Notes: a model not told the origin generated them from the letters alone. Shown: positions 45,601 to 58,782, counted from the first letter of the stretch. The stretch: DNA of 64,000 nt from Brachionus manjavacas (GCA_019054805.1 JAHQIY010000002.1:6820001-6884000); one strand, 5' to 3'. Made by a program: numbers and translations.

Positions 45601-47240
45601 GCCATCGTCGACGATGACGACGACGACGACGAGCCGCCCGCCTCCTCCACCTCGCTCAAATTGTTCATTTTGAGCGACTCGATAAACTCGGCCAACGAGC
45701 CGCCATTGCAATACTCGTTCTGGATGAGCATTCGGTCAGCTTCGGCCCACGCCGAATAGTACTGCACAATGTTGTTGTGTTTGACAAGGACCGCATGGGC
45801 GCACACTTCCTTCCACGCGTTCACCTCGGAGGCCGAGCCGGCTATGGGCTTTTTGGAGCGCTTGATCGCGTACGTACAACCATCGAGCCGGTTGATGCAC
45901 TTGAACACGTCGCCGAATTCGCCCGAGCCCAGCTTGCACACCTCGTGAAACTCCTCGTGGTAGCGGGACACAAGACATTGCCGGAGCGCGAGGCGTTTGT
46001 TGGGCGCCGAGCTCGGCCCGTCGTCCAGCGAGCTGTCAAGTCTCTCCTGCTGCAGGTGGCACCGTTTGATGCTCTTGTTAGAATTGAATCCGGGCGTAGC
46101 GTTGGAGAGCGCTAGATTGGCGGCGGCCAGCCGAACCATTTGGGCCGCGTTGGACGCGCTCGTCAGCTTCGAGTTGTCGTAAGAGTTGGTCGGCGTGAAC
46201 GGGTTGACGTTGGCGTGCAGCTGTTGGCCGAAGGGCGAGTGCGGCGAGCGGTTCAGGCGGCTCACCGGCTTGAACATGGAGTTGTGGCTGAGCGGCATCG
46301 GGTGGCACTTGGGCGCCGCTATCTTGAAGCTGGGCGTCGACGGACACTTTTTGATGTCGAACAGAGCCTTCATTTCGTCGCTTTGGTCGTCGTCGGTGTC
46401 GTCGAAGTTGAGCACTTTGTTGGCGTGGACGCCGGCGCTGGCGGTGGTGTTGGTGATGGCGGCGGTGCTGGGGTCGAAGAGGCGTGTGCGCAGCGGCGTG
46501 TCCGCTTTTCTTGCCGACTTGGGACTCGGCAGCTGGAACACAGCGGTCTTGGTGGTGGACACGTCGGAGGCTTTTTTGATGAGCGTTTTGGGAGTGTGCG
46601 GCGTGTCGAACAGACGCAGCTTGCGGAATTTTTTGTGCGGCGGAGTGCGGCCGGTCTTCTTGGACGAGGGCGCCTCGTCCGGCTCGAAGCTCAGCTTGTT
46701 GCTGAGGCTGGCGCGCTTCTTCTTCTTTTGCTTGAGCGAGTTGGCCGGCTTGGCCAGCTCGTCGTCGTCCTCCTCCTCGCAGCTCAGTTCGGACGAGCCC
46801 ATCGAGCTCGGCTTGTTCGCCGCGTTCTGGATGGGCTTGAATGTTTGCACGGTCATTTGGCGCTTTGTTTTGGAGCGCGTGGTGACTGTGTGGCGCGGCT
46901 GCACTGTCTTCGACATTTGCTTTAGATTTAGCTTGGGGTTGAGGAGCGGCGTGGTGTTCTGGGAGTGGGTGAGCGTGCAGTCGTTGAGGTCCGGCGACGG
47001 CTCGTCGAAGCACAAGTGCACCATCATGGGCTCTTTTTTGCACTTGGGCTGGTTGTTGTTCGAGTCGAGGGTGAGCGGAGAGGGCGACGGCGTGTTCGAG
47101 AGCGACGAGGTGGTCGACGACGACGACGAGTACGAAAATTGACGAGTCGAAGTGGTCAGCGTGCTCGCCTGGTCTTTGTACTTGCGCAAAAAGTACGGCA
47201 TTGTGGTCGATTGTGGCTTTGAGTTCACGTTTAGAACCAT
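42673..47240 (-). CDS. WEE1: Wee1-type inhibitory kinase of CDK1
   Basis: Two exons, 47240-45042 and 42993-42673, separated by an intron of about 2 kb, give 839 residues. The first 420 residues are Ser/Pro-rich and disordered, with CDK-type sites (TPHTPK, NVNPFTPTNS) as in other Wee1 proteins. The kinase domain has GSGEFGDVFK, the ATP lysine K460 (YAIKRSKKP), VHLDIKPGNIFI (D582), an acidic insert (GIESDELDEDDE), GDLGH (D649, replacing DFG) and EEGDCRYLP. Exon 2 adds DEDPANRPSAS and the Wee1 tail AQLRKELNQEKFKNEMLQ. Wee1 phosphorylates CDK1 on its inhibitory tyrosine and delays mitosis in the nucleus. Exon 1 is about 60% G+C whereas its flanks are near 25%. Confidence 0.93.
43090..43440. other. 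Less A+T-rich island in the Wee1 intron
   Basis: This stretch is about 40% G+C inside a much poorer intron. It has short open frames on both strands (plus: SYQAKFMSGDLIQINCPEKI; minus: a 60-codon frame at 43092-43274). I recognise no family. It could be a decayed transposon, a lost exon or a regulatory block. Confidence 0.3.
44240..45000. repeat. Degenerate repeats in the Wee1 intron
   Basis: Up to four diverged copies of a unit of about 100 bp start near 44240, 44605, 44770 and 44930. They share AAATTTACTTCGTTC, CCAAAGAGAAAATA, TAAAATTCTTGGACAG and, in later copies, AAGTGATACATTGA. Spacing is irregular. Confidence 0.45.
44383..44430. repeat. 22-bp hairpin with 4-nt loop
   Basis: The arms at 44383-44404 and 44409-44430 (GTTTAAAAGCAGTGT... 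against ...ACACTGCTTTTAAAC) match at 21 of 22 positions around the loop TGTC. It lies between the first two degenerate repeats of the Wee1 intron. Function unknown. Confidence 0.8.
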
Positions 47241-50200
47241 GTTTAAATAAGGAAAATTAAAAAAATAATAATAAACTGACTAAATCTAAAATATTTGCAC
47301 GCTAAAAATGTTGCTTAAGCAATCATTGAGAGAAAGAGAGAGAGATTGGAAAAAAGAAGCAACTAGGCTCAAAGTTTTTCATTTTTGATTGTTTGCTAAT
47401 AGCGCCAAAATTCGAAAATTTACCACTGTATAAATCGTATGCATTCGACTGATGCAATATCGACTTGATTTTGAGACACTCTGCACTAAGTTAAGCTTGA
47501 TGTTTTTTTTTCGCCATGACCGTTTTTTTGTCTTCAAATATTTGACTAGACTTTTTTTTTGTCTTCAGCGATAGCTTAATATTTGCTGCATAATTTATGA
47601 AGATTTTTAGTCCTCTGCAAATTTATTTTCGCATGCCACCACAAAACAAAAAGAACCATTTAATTTGCATTAAAAGAAGTAAGCACACAGTGAATTAGTA
47701 GAGTTATGATTAAAAAAAAAAACCGAACAAAAAATACAAAAAGAACCCAAAGGATTTTTAAAATTGAAATTCTTTAGAAATTTTTGCTAAAAAAATGAAT
47801 TTAATCAAAATTTCAATTATTAGTTTTAGACAAAATGTTTTTTTTTTAAATTTAAGCTTTCTTCTTTTTGCTGAAAAAAAATTTCTGCAATTTTTTAATT
47901 TCTTTATAATTCCACAATTTGAATTTATATTTAATAATTCCTTGGTCTCTTTAATAAATAAATTGATCTTTCTCGAAATCGATTATCTGAATTTTATCAC
48001 AAAATTAGACGAAGTAATCGTTCTGATATGTCCAAAAAGTGTGGCGGGACCTTCATTTTTTTGATAATGTTATGTAAATAGATTGTTTTTGTTTTAGTTA
48101 ACTAACACTTTTAAAGCTGCTGTATGCAAATTTTGATGATTTATTTAATTCAAAATTTTACTTTTTTTTTATTCTGAATAAGTTGTTATTATATATTTAA
48201 AAAAAATAGCCTCATAGACCAGAAATAAAAATTAAATTTAAGTATTGCTGCATGGTGTTAAACTAATAAAATTTAATAATTTTTAATTTTTATTCATAAT
48301 TGTTAGTATTTTTTCAGTTTAGAAAAAAAAATATTGAAACAGACATATTCTGTTTTTTTGGCTTGGACTCTAATTTATACCTTTAATTTTAATTTAATTG
48401 ATTTAAAAGAAAAAAATATGAAAAAAAAACATTTCGAGCTTTGTAAAAAATTAAAAATAAATTTATCATCTGAAATACCATTTGATTTAGAAAATATATT
48501 AATCCTTTCATTTTCTGGACCTCTTTAATTTGAAAATACATTCAATCTCACTTAATTTTTTCTACGGTGAAATTGGTTGAAACTTATTCTGAAATGACGA
48601 ATAATTCAAAAAAAACTAAAGCTTCCATTTTTTTATCTCACTATTATTCCCAATTTTTGATGCTTTAAAGGCTCATCAATCTTAACCACAATTTTAATTT
48701 TTAAAGAATTAAAAATTAATATTAAAACATAATATTACAGTAAAATATCAGGGCTATTGTTTTTTTGGTTTCTCTCTAATTTGATGAGATGCATTGTGTA
48801 ATTGTTTTATTAAGCGAGACATTTATGATGAAAAAAATCCCTTTTTTAAGCTATGACATCGAAAACTCGATCATAAATAAATTTATTTTCATGGAAAAAA
48901 ATCAAAAATAGATTGACTATGATATTCTAAACTCATTAAAGAAAAAAAATTTAACATTTTTATATCTAGGTAGAAATGCTTATCTTTAGAGAAAAAAAAA
49001 TAGTTTTTGGTCTTTTTTTGCCCTTCAATAAACTTAATGTGTCAACATATCAAATAATAGTTTAACAGCTTTAATTTTTTAGATTAAAAAATAAAAAACA
49101 ACTGTAAATTTAATTAAAAATTTTCTTCTTTGTAGGAAAAATGTTGAAAATTTGTATACTTTAAAACCATAATTACCCGATATCATTAAAAAATTTTAAT
49201 TTAATTTTAAACGAAGTTGTCACAAGCTTTGGATTTTTCAGTACAATAAATTAAAAAATTTAAGAATTTTTTTTTAAAAATAAACTGATCTAAAATCTAA
49301 AATTGTAGACTTTTTATTCTGTCTTAAAAATATGAAAAATTATTCGATCGATTAATTGATCAGTCAAATGCTTTTTCCAGCATTTTAAAACTGCAAATAT
49401 TAAAAGTCTTTTATGTGCTAGAGAAAAGTGTAAGAAAAATTTAGAGAAAATATAAGGTAGAATAGGCGGTCTGATTTGTTTTAGCACATTCAGGTCGCTA
49501 ATATTAGCTTTGAGATCGAGTTAAAAGTAAGTCTAAGAATGCTCATGAAAAACTACGATGCGAATTATTTATATAAACATTTCATGATAGAAACACGTCT
49601 TAAATGTTTATTGTTTATACGCATCGTCACCGTTTAATCTGTTGCTTTGAAATAATTAACAAAACCTACTCATCGATTCATCAATCAAAATTTACTTTTA
49701 ATTCTGAATCACATTAAAAGGTTTTAAAATTCCATATTTATATGATGTTTATCTTATCTTTTGAATAGAGAGACAAACAAACAAATAAGTTGGAATTTGA
49801 AAATTTTCTTAAGTGGACACAATCTTTATTGTTTATCTCTCTAAGCATATCTACTTTAAATATTCAAGATAAACTATTATTTAATGTTTTGTTATTTTGA
49901 CCATAAGAATCATCTTTGAGTGCATCGATAATAACTTAGCGTGCAATCATTCTTTTAGATAACGGTGTGAATTTCTCAACAAATATTTTTTTTTTCTTCA
50001 AAAAATTATAAACTTTACATATTGAGTTTGTTAAATAATCTATTATTTAGAACCAAGTTGAATCTATCACATGCTGACATCTGGAATTTCATGTTTAATT
50101 TCAATATCAAATCGATTCAAAATAATAAAAATAATAAGCTAAAGCAGGAAACCTGCGGAGCGATGGGAGTTGTCTTTTCTTAATTCAGAGTATTAATATC

Positions 50201-52231
50201 TTTTCAAAATAAATTAAAAAAACATTTTCAAATTTTGGAATTTATAAAGCTACTATAATTACTCAATCGATCACAGAAAGAGAAAAAGAACAGCCAGGTT
50301 CAACTTCGATTTACTTGAAGAAATTTTTACATAATTACTTTTTTTTTAAACATTAACATTTTGAGATTATTTAACAAATGGAGTTTTTTAAAATTTGATT
50401 TTCTTACCAAATGATGATGTCTTTATTGAATAATTGAAAAGATCTACGACTTTAAATAAAAATATAAACTTATTCCAAAATAATTCTGATTTTTGAAATA
50501 AAAAAGTTTTAAATCGTTTAAAATTTTTAATTAATTTATTTTACGCTATAAAATGTCAATAATTAATTAAAAAATATGTATGGATTATTTTATTGAAAAG
50601 CATTTGAATTTTAGAATTTTAATATTTTTATAAATTATCATGAATTCAGGAAATCTCTTCTAAATCTCAAGCATCTATTGACAATCACTGAACTTAAGAT
50701 GCTTTCTTTGAAAAATATTTTGATAGTTTATCAAAAAATTCAACTTAAAATTCGAAAAAAAAATCTTGAAGAATAAAGTACTTTTTTTTGCTTAATTTAT
50801 CTATTAATACTATGTCAGAAATTATGGTTTATATGCTTTTTTGTTAACTCAACATAAACAAAGTAAGGAGGCTTAAAACGATTAATAAGATAAGTAAATG
50901 AATCTAAATCAGATATTATTACATAAATTTTGATATTGTCTCGATACAATAAATAAAGAAAAAAAATTGAGCCATAAATTAAACTCCTATCTAAAAAAAA
51001 GTTTATTTTTAATTTCAAATAAAAAATTTTTACATATTATTTGCTGGCATAACAATTGACAATAAGTAAAAAAAAAGCATGATCAAGCTTAACTAGATTT
51101 TTCAAATTTTGTACATTAGAAAGTCCAATCTTAAAATTTATAAAAAAAAAAGAAATATCGAGAAAAATTAAAATAATATACTTTTTAGTTGTTTAAATTA
51201 AATTTAATAATTTTTAAAATTTTTTTAATAAATAGATAATACTAATTGATAACTGATTTTTTTAAAAACTCTCCATTTAACTTTAACCAAAGATCGTTCA
51301 AACTCTTCATCGATTGATACGCTTTGTCTTGGAAATTTGATTTAATTTCATTGATGTGATTTGATCCATTTGAATTGATTTCATTGAGCTTAAATCTTTA
51401 TGAACATACAGACAGCTTTGAGAGCTAAAGAGTCTTTTTTGCTCGTTTTTAAATCAAATTTTGAATTCATTTAATTTTAATAAAAGTTAATTTTTTAATT
51501 TTCAAAATCTTTCTTCTTCCTCTTTAAAAGCCTTTCATTTGAAAATTTAAAAGCATAACAAAAGCTAAGTGCTTCTAGTCTAAAAATAGTTTCGCATTAT
51601 ATTCATGATAATTTTTCAAAAAAAAAAATTCTATTTTTACTTTGATATCATATTAAAGTAAAATAGTATTTCATTTTGTTAAAAATAATTTATAAGAAAA
51701 TATCAAATTAGTAGAAAGCAATTTAATCAAATTGATCTTAAAAATACATAAACAATCAAATTTATATTAAAAAAAAACGCTGATTCATTCTTATACCAGC
51801 AAAAAAGTTAAGATACATATCTGCAAAATTATTGTTATTTTAATTTTTTCATTAAAGATCAAATACTAAATATATTGAAAAATTGAGCCTAACAATATTT
51901 GATCAATTCCTTTTCAAATAATTTGAATACAAGAAAATGCTTAGTGACTGAGTGAAGTATCTTGAGCCAAGGTGGTTTTTTTTAAAATAATTTAAAAAAA
52001 AAAATTCTATTTGTATGGTCATTGATTTTTAGTAATTAAGCTTACTAAATTAGAATCTAGATATTTTTTATTATTTTATTAATAAGTATCACCATTTTGA
52101 TATATTTTTTGAAATAAATAATAATTAGATAACTTAGTTATATTTAAAAAAAAATAAAAAGAATTTCCGAAAATTTATTAAAAACCAATAAATAAAATAA
52201 ATATATTTTTACAAAAAGAAAATAAAGAAGG
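47241..52231. other. Intergenic spacer upstream of Wee1
   Basis: About 5 kb without a gene I can support. A short GA-rich run lies at 47327-47347, just upstream of the Wee1 start. The 89-codon frame at 47795-48064 is hydrophobic and A+T-driven, with no domain; another of 64 codons at 48334-48528 is similar. Confidence 0.4.
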
Positions 52232-52540
52232 TCATTTATATTTTCCAGCTAAAACCATCAATTGAGCTGTGTTTGCTCCGGTCATTTGTTCGACAATTTT
52301 TCCGTCTTTATAGATATTATAAGTTGGCATTGATCCTACTTTTTCAGTAGCAGCGATGTCTGGCAATCTTTCAATATCAACTTTCATAAATTTCAGTTTT
52401 GGATACAATTTTGCTAAACTTTCAAAAATTGGTGTCATCATCCTACACGGCGCACACCATTGAGCAGTAAACCCGACTACAGTTACACCTCTTGAGACAA
52501 AATTCTTAAAATCTGGATTCGAATTAGCGTGATGAATCAT
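52232..52540 (-). CDS. Thioredoxin, WCAPC active site
   Basis: 102 residues from ATG 52540 (MIHHANSNPDFKNF), chosen because it gives the same length and register as the thioredoxin at 12690. The frame extends 31 codons upstream, but TTTTTAG just before this ATG suggests a splice or trans-splice acceptor. The active site is QWCAPCRMM, the cis-proline is in GSMPTYNIYKDG and the C-terminus reads VLAGKYK. The Ala between the cysteines (WCAPC) is also found in some mitochondrial-type and secreted thioredoxins, but no presequence is evident from this start. If the longer form is used, the basic N-terminus (KKNLRFKNSIFRYLK) could act as one. Confidence 0.85.
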   Translation of the reverse strand: MIHHANSNPDFKNFVSRGVTVVGFTAQWCAPCRMMTPIFESLAKLYPKLKFMKVDIERLPDIAATEKVGSMPTYNIYKDGKIVEQMTGANTAQLMVLAGKYK

Positions 52541-53890
52541 TTTTAAGTATCTAAAAATTGAATTTTTGAATCTAAGATTTTTTTTCAAAACTCTTGATTT
52601 ATATAGAGAACTATGCTCTGTCTCAAGCTTCATCTGGTATTTAAATAATCACTAAGTGTCATTAAAATTTTTTTGAAGCTCTGATTACTCGATTTTATTA
52701 TGAGTATTCACTGCGAGGAATATTTTTATTTTAAGATTTAGTTATGGTATCAATAACGTGCATCAAGCAAACTTTATTTAAGAAGGTGTAGAATCAATAA
52801 AATAAGAATTGTATATTTACATGCTTTCAAAATCAAATTTTCAAATCATTGTTTTTGACTAGTTTCGATTTTTTCTATTTAAAATATTATAACTATAAAT
52901 TCTTTGCATACTATAATGACAAGACATTCAATCGATTCATATGAATTTAAAAAAAATAAATTTAATAATAAACAATAAATCTTTAAAAAAGATTCAATAT
53001 ATTTAAAATCGAATCAATTTGAAAGTTTGAATGAATCATTTCAAAATAGCAACCTAAAAAGTACCTATCTAACGTGAAAGCTCAAAAGCATCAAATATAA
53101 AAAATATTATCAATTGACTATCAAATAAAATTTCGAATAATTTTTAAATACAATAGTTCTAGAAAAACTTATTTTTTAATTAAAAAATTTGAATTTTCGT
53201 TCAATCTTAAAAAATAAATATTTTATTTTTAATTTCTTTTAATTATAACAATATCTAATAATATTTTCTATGTATTCCAAATTAAAAAAAATTATTATTT
53301 ATTTTCATTGTCAATTTTAGGATCTAGATTTAAATAAAAAAACAAAGCTTATTTCTATTTTTAAAATCAAAATAAAAAAAAGTATTTGTTGATATTTACA
53401 AAATTTTGATATTTTGATCACTTAATATTCAACCTATTCAGATTTCATACACTTAGACCTTAATTTTAGAAAAAATTCAATTAAATTAAATTATACAGAT
53501 TAACTGGATGAGATTGCGTGATTCTATCTTCGTAAGAAACTTGAAAAAATTGGGTTAATTCCTTTTATTTATTTATTAAATAATGATGGTTTGTTTCAGT
53601 TCTAAAAAGCGATGGAACTCTTTGAACTTTTTGAATATTTTTTACTTTTAGCATGTTAAATTTTAAAAAATTATTTGATCTTAAATCATCAAAACAAATG
53701 TTTTTAAAGAAGGAAAATAAATTTTGTAACTTCAGATCTTTTACACTATGAAAAATTTCAAAAATTTAAAATTTTTTTAATCTGGGATAAAAAATAAATT
53801 TAAAAATAATAAAGAATTTTATTCAATGACTTCTAAAATCTATTGAAAATTAAAACTCATTCTCAGTTGGAAATGGATTAAAATTGTAAT
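52541..53890. other. Intergenic spacer
   Basis: A+T-rich, about 1.3 kb, nothing recognisable. Confidence 0.4.
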
Positions 53891-54252
53891 TTAAATTGCA
53901 CCACATGCTTGCAAAAGTTCTTTCAGTTTTCCCTGACCATCAAGCCCTGCTGTTTCATCTCCTCCACCAATGCATTTTCCATTAATGAATACTCGCGGAA
54001 CCTAAAAGAAAAAATTAAAAAAAAAAATCAAAAAAACTATATGAACTTCCTTACACTTCTGGCTCCGGTCAGTCTGGCGCAATAGTCTTGAATTTCTTCG
54101 GCGTCATCTCTATTGTCTAATTCAATGATCACTATATCCTTGATATTATATTTTTTTAAAACATTTTTTGCTTTTACACAAAAAGGACAATAAGTTTTTG
54201 AGATGACCACAACTTTGTGGGATTTTAAGGCTTCATCAACAACTTTGGACAT
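53891..54252 (-). CDS. Glutaredoxin, dithiol CPFC type
   Basis: Two exons, 54252-54055 and 54001-53891, give 102 residues. The active site is SKTYCPFCVKAKNVL. The TGARSVPRVFINGK block supplies the cis-proline, and CIGGGDET binds glutathione. It reduces protein disulphides and glutathione mixed disulphides using glutathione. No targeting signal is seen. It is transcribed away from the related gene at 54761, with a shared upstream region of 508 bp, so the two probably arose by inverted duplication. Confidence 0.92.
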
Positions 54253-54760
54253 TTTTCGAAATTTATTTAGAATTCTATAGAAAAAAAATTTGCATTAAAT
54301 TTTTATATTGGAAAAAAAATCGAAATGGTTGTGAGCATAAATGCTTGAAATTTGCATAATCGTGTTGCATTTAGTTTTGTTTTATTGGAGCAAATTAATT
54401 TCCCAAAAGACGGGATTTCAAAACCAATAAGTTCTAATCACAAAAATTATAATAAAAAACAAAAACTAAGAATGCTTTACGTAATTGCTAAATTCTGCTA
54501 AGAATTTAAATTTAAAAACCTAAAATCCTTTCCTAAAATTATTTAAAAAAAAGGATTTTTTGCTTGTTCATCATTAGCTTTTTTAAAACATTTGTTAGCC
54601 CAATTATTGTCAGTAAAAAAAATTTCCGACCAAGGCTGCATGTTGGCCGGATAAATTTGAACATAAATTTATATTCAACATGGTTACGCTTGAATAAAAT
54701 TCTTTAACAAAAAACTTAAAGCAAAAAATTATTTGATCCTTTGAATCTAAAGGTTTGATA

Positions 54761-55162
54761 ATGGAAAGTCTAACGAAAACAATTGACTCGAGTAAAGTAG
54801 CTATCTTGACGGACAGCGATAGCGTAAAATTTAGCCAAATAAAGAATATTTTAAAAAAATACTCTTTGAATGACCTTCAGGTATTTAGGTTAAATGATTT
54901 AGATAAGATTCATCTACAGGCAAATGAAATTGAAGTAAATTTAACTAAAATGTCGAAGACTTAAAAGAATGAATTTATTTATTTTGCTGATGAATAGATT
55001 CCATTAGTTTTTCTAGATGGTTTTCCGTTAGGCGGATGCGATGAGCTTAAATCAATGGATTCAAGTGGTAATCTGAGAATTTTGCTTAAAAAAACAAATG
55101 CTTTAAAATTACCTAAACCCAAAAAAAACAACATATTCACTTCATGTTTTAGCTGTGCATAA
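54761..55162 (+). CDS. Glutaredoxin-like protein without the active-site CxxC
   Basis: Two exons, 54761-54934 and 54998-55162, give 112 residues. The fold is readable by alignment to the neighbour: VAILTDSDSVKFSQIKNIL stands where VVISKTYCPFCVKAKNVL is expected, so both catalytic cysteines are gone. The cis-proline strand (IPLVFLDG) and the glutathione-site GGCDEL remain. The C-terminal extension is basic and ends TSCFSCA, creating a new CxxC. The open splice frame argues against a pseudogene. It may bind glutathione or another partner without dithiol catalysis (inference). The ATG at 54761 is preferred to the upstream TTG. Its stop is 75 bp from the convergent CHERP end. Confidence 0.7.
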
Positions 55163-55237
55163 AATTTGTCTTTTATTATTATTTTTTTTTATTTACAAAA
55201 TATGAAAATTTTAAACAAATAAAATAAAAATTAAATT

Positions 55238-58200
55238 TTATTTATTGTCTTGAGTAGATGAGCCTTCTACAAGAGACTTTCTTGCCACTTAAACAAAAAT
55301 AAAAGTCATTGAAATTAATTTTTTTTATTTTGCTGATCGTACTTGCTCTTTCTTCGTCTCGGCTCCGAATTCTTTGTATATATCCGGCACTTTTATTCTT
55401 TCTGAATGCCTCAAATGGATCAGCGCGAATTCCTATGCCCCGGTACATATCTGCTTTTTCTCTGACTTCTCCTCCTTCAATTGGATTAACAATTCCTTGT
55501 TCTTGTTTACCTAGACCTGTGGTACCGGACCAACCGCTTTTTTGAAGAAGCTGATAGCCTCGATTGGACATGTCCAACCGTTTATCGACTGAAATCGGCG
55601 CAGAAGTGAATGTCAAACTAGGAGGTGAAGGCGATTTTGATCGAGATCGAGATCTTCTCCGGCTTGATGATCGTGACCGAGAATAAGATCTTGACCGGGA
55701 GCTAGACGAGCTTCGACGTCTCCTGCTTCTGCTACGAGACCTGCTGCGGGATCTGCTGCTTCGACTTCGACTTCTACTGCTTCTTGATGAGTATGAGTAA
55801 GATCTTCTTCTACGTCGAGATCTTGAACGTGATCTCGACGACGAACTGGACCTGGAACTGTAATCTCGCTTTTGCTCTTCTTCTTCTTCTTTTTTTACCA
55901 AAATAGCCAGTTTAGATCTATAAAAATCACCAAGACCATCTCGTTCCCAGCCATCTCTGAAAAGAAAAATTGAAAAAAATTTATTTTCAATTATTTATTA
56001 TTACGTGTTTTTATGTTTATATAATGATTCATAAAACTGATCAACTGCCTTTGAAATTGCATCATCAGGAATGGTAGGAGGGGGTAATTTGAAGAGTTTT
56101 GGATCCAATGGTTCGTAAGGTGTATCCTCTAATTTCATTATCGAAACCATTAATCCAGCGGGCAAATTGTAATAAGCAATATTTGATTGCTTATTTAGAT
56201 CAGGTGGTGGTTTTGATGATATGTCAGCCGGGTTGTTGATTATAGCCATTGGAACAATGATATTATTCGGAGGATTTGGCAATGCTGTAACTAAAAATAA
56301 AATTTCATAAATAATATTTTTTAGATTTAAAATTTACCATTTGGCTTTATGGACATTAAGGGGGCTGGTTGTTGCTGTATGGGTTGTAGGCCTGGTGGTG
56401 GTGCTCCCAGTAATGATTTTGGCTGACCTTGAGGCTGATTTTGGTTTTTACTCTCGAAAGGTATTGACATGAGTGGCTGAGGTTTGTTTTGAATCTGGTT
56501 TTGCTGAACTTGTGAAGAAGCAGGAACATTTTTTTGAGCTTGACCCATTAGTGGAGGAATCAATGGTGGAATGCTCATTGCTGAAAAAAAAAAAATCATT
56601 TAATTTTTTTTAGTCTAATAGATTACTTTGTTGCATTAATTGATTCATTTGGTTTTGTAAATTGGTTATTTGATTATTGCTATGTTGAACGTATTCATTA
56701 TGCTGGTGTTCATAGTGTTCAAATTGACCGTCAATTTCGTATTCAATTTCTTTTATTTTATGACTATTTTCGGCGAGAATTGAATCCTTTAAAAAAAGTA
56801 AATAACTTAATTAAAATACAAAATATATTTAAAAAAATAAATTTCAAAAATTTTGTCGTAAAATAATAAATATATTTAAGGAACAGCAATTATCTGATTG
56901 AACCGATTGTCAAATCGAAGAATGGAGTTAAAATTTTGGAAATTTTCTCTTCAAGATTAAAATATTGCTTTGTGATTTCAAAATAATACCTTGGTATTTA
57001 ATCTTTCCAAAAAGTTAACTATGCAATAAAAAACTTTATTTAACTTTTTATAAATTTATTTTAAAAAAAAAGTAACATTAATATTTTTTATAATGAATTT
57101 AAATAAATGGAGTGTTTATCAGTCTCTTGAGGCATTGGTTCTAGTCTGTTGATTAGACTTGAAACTTTAAAACTTTCAATTTTTTATTCAAAATTATTGA
57201 ATTAAAATAAAAGTAGATTAATTTTGAAAAAATGAAGAGGAAAATAAAAGTAATCGGCTAATATTTTCTACATTTAAGGATGAAAGAGAAATTAGTATTT
57301 AATTTTTAAGTATATTGATCAATGATCAATAAATTAAAAATTGTTCTCTCTTGATGAAAATAATATTTAAAACCTTAATTTTACTTTTTGATATTTTATA
57401 TTTAAAGTAATAAATTAGTAATTTAAGTTTAAATTTACCTCGTAATATTTTACTCCCATAGATGGATTTCGAAGTTTCTGAAAAAAAAATCATAGAAACA
57501 ATCTTTTATTAATCAAGCCAAATCGCTTTAAATACTTCAATTATAGAGCTTGAAAAATAATTGTTCTTCTCCCATATGTCGAGCAGCTATTATAAAAACA
57601 AATAATTTACACTAAAATTGACAAATTTTTTGATACTTTGTCTATTTTTGTTCGTTTTTCAGTGTCTGCCTTTTCGGCTGCATAACAAAAACACGGAATA
57701 ATAACTTTTTCTAAATTTCGTTTAACCATTTCGATACCTTTTTTATTCCTAAATAAAAAATTTGAAAAATCGGCACCAATTTAGAAAAAACATTGCAAAC
57801 TACCCATGATGTACAAGATCGTTCATAAAATAAATTAAATGCAGTCTGGACTCACTACTTGACTCTTTGTTTATAATTCTAAATAAAATTTTTACATTTT
57901 TTAAAATATTAGATAAAATTTTCATTTACTTTTGAGTTAAATAATAGCAAATTGTTTCAATTTTTTTTTCAGTTAAATTTTTATCGAGAACATACATACG
58001 TCCAGTCTTTTGATAAAAGAAAAATTAAAATAATTTAATTTAATATTTAATTCATTACTGCGATGGCATCTTTGGTACAAACTTGAATTATTCTATTAAT
58101 ATACTGCTCGAATTCGTTTAAATTTAGAGCTGATTCAATTATTAATTGATTAAATTTGTCATGCACTAATTGCTTGAGTGTTTCTTCCAGCTGAATTTTT

Positions 58201-58782
58201 TTTTTGGAGTCCAGGAACTCTCTTTGGGCTTTTAGATTTTTTTCACTCTGAGAAATTTGTTCTTTGAGCATATTTATTTTTGAGTGCAGACCAGCCATTT
58301 GCATAAAATTTTGCTCACTTCCAGGAGGCATTAGGAAAGGGGGAGGATGCGGAGGATTGTGTTGGGGAGGAGGAGGACCAAGGGACTGGAACCTTACTGT
58401 AAGACCAAATAAAATTTAAATCTATATAATAAACTGATAAATTACATATTTCTTTTTCTAAGCTCAATTTATATTGATAATAAGATTGAAATTCTCCGCC
58501 AAAGAGAAATTGAAATTTCGGATTATCTTTTTGCTTTTCTCTGGTTACATTTTCAAATTCTGGTCCGTTTCGAGCAACAAAATTAGCCAGTTTGTCGATA
58601 ACGTTTTTTTGTTCAGGATCTAGAAAGTCAAAATTTTATCCTAAATTTGCTTTACAATGATATCTACCTTGAGGAGAATTTGACGGTGGTTGAGGCGGCA
58701 TCGGTAACATTGGCATTGGTGGAAACATGTACTGAGGTGGTGGAAAAGATGAAGACTGATTTGAATTCGGATATTGCTGCAT
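55238..58782 (-). CDS. CHERP: CHERP-like SURP/CID/RS/G-patch splicing protein
   Basis: Thirteen exons: 58782-58668, 58619-58446, 58396-58059, 58006-57930, 57878-57804, 57748-57637, 57586-57536, 57477-57439, 56786-56627, 56580-56338, 56290-56005, 55956-55343 and 55287-55238. They give 777 residues with every phase consistent. The SURP domain is NVIDKLANFVARNGPEFE...FLFGGEF. A CID-like domain follows (CTKDAIA, LHLIYFMNDLVHH, LLDIWEKNNYF). Then come a Gln/Pro-rich middle, YNLPAGLMVSIMKLED with PLDPKLFKLPPP, GWERDGLGDFYRSK, a long RS tract and a G-patch (GYQLLQKSGWSGTTGLGKQEQG). CHERP associates with U2 snRNP and affects splicing and calcium handling. Exons of 39 and 51 nt are very small. The last 50-nt exon is the least certain. 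Confidence 0.9.

Noticed and set aside
46078..47142. Long open frames on the plus strand and in other minus frames across Wee1 exon 1 (up to 321 codons)
   Set aside because: GC-rich sequence has few stop codons; only the 739-codon frame shows kinase motifs and a family-consistent splice, so the others are shadows.
47795..48064. 89-codon hydrophobic plus frame
   Set aside because: A+T-driven Phe/Ile/Leu run; start and surroundings give no support for a gene.
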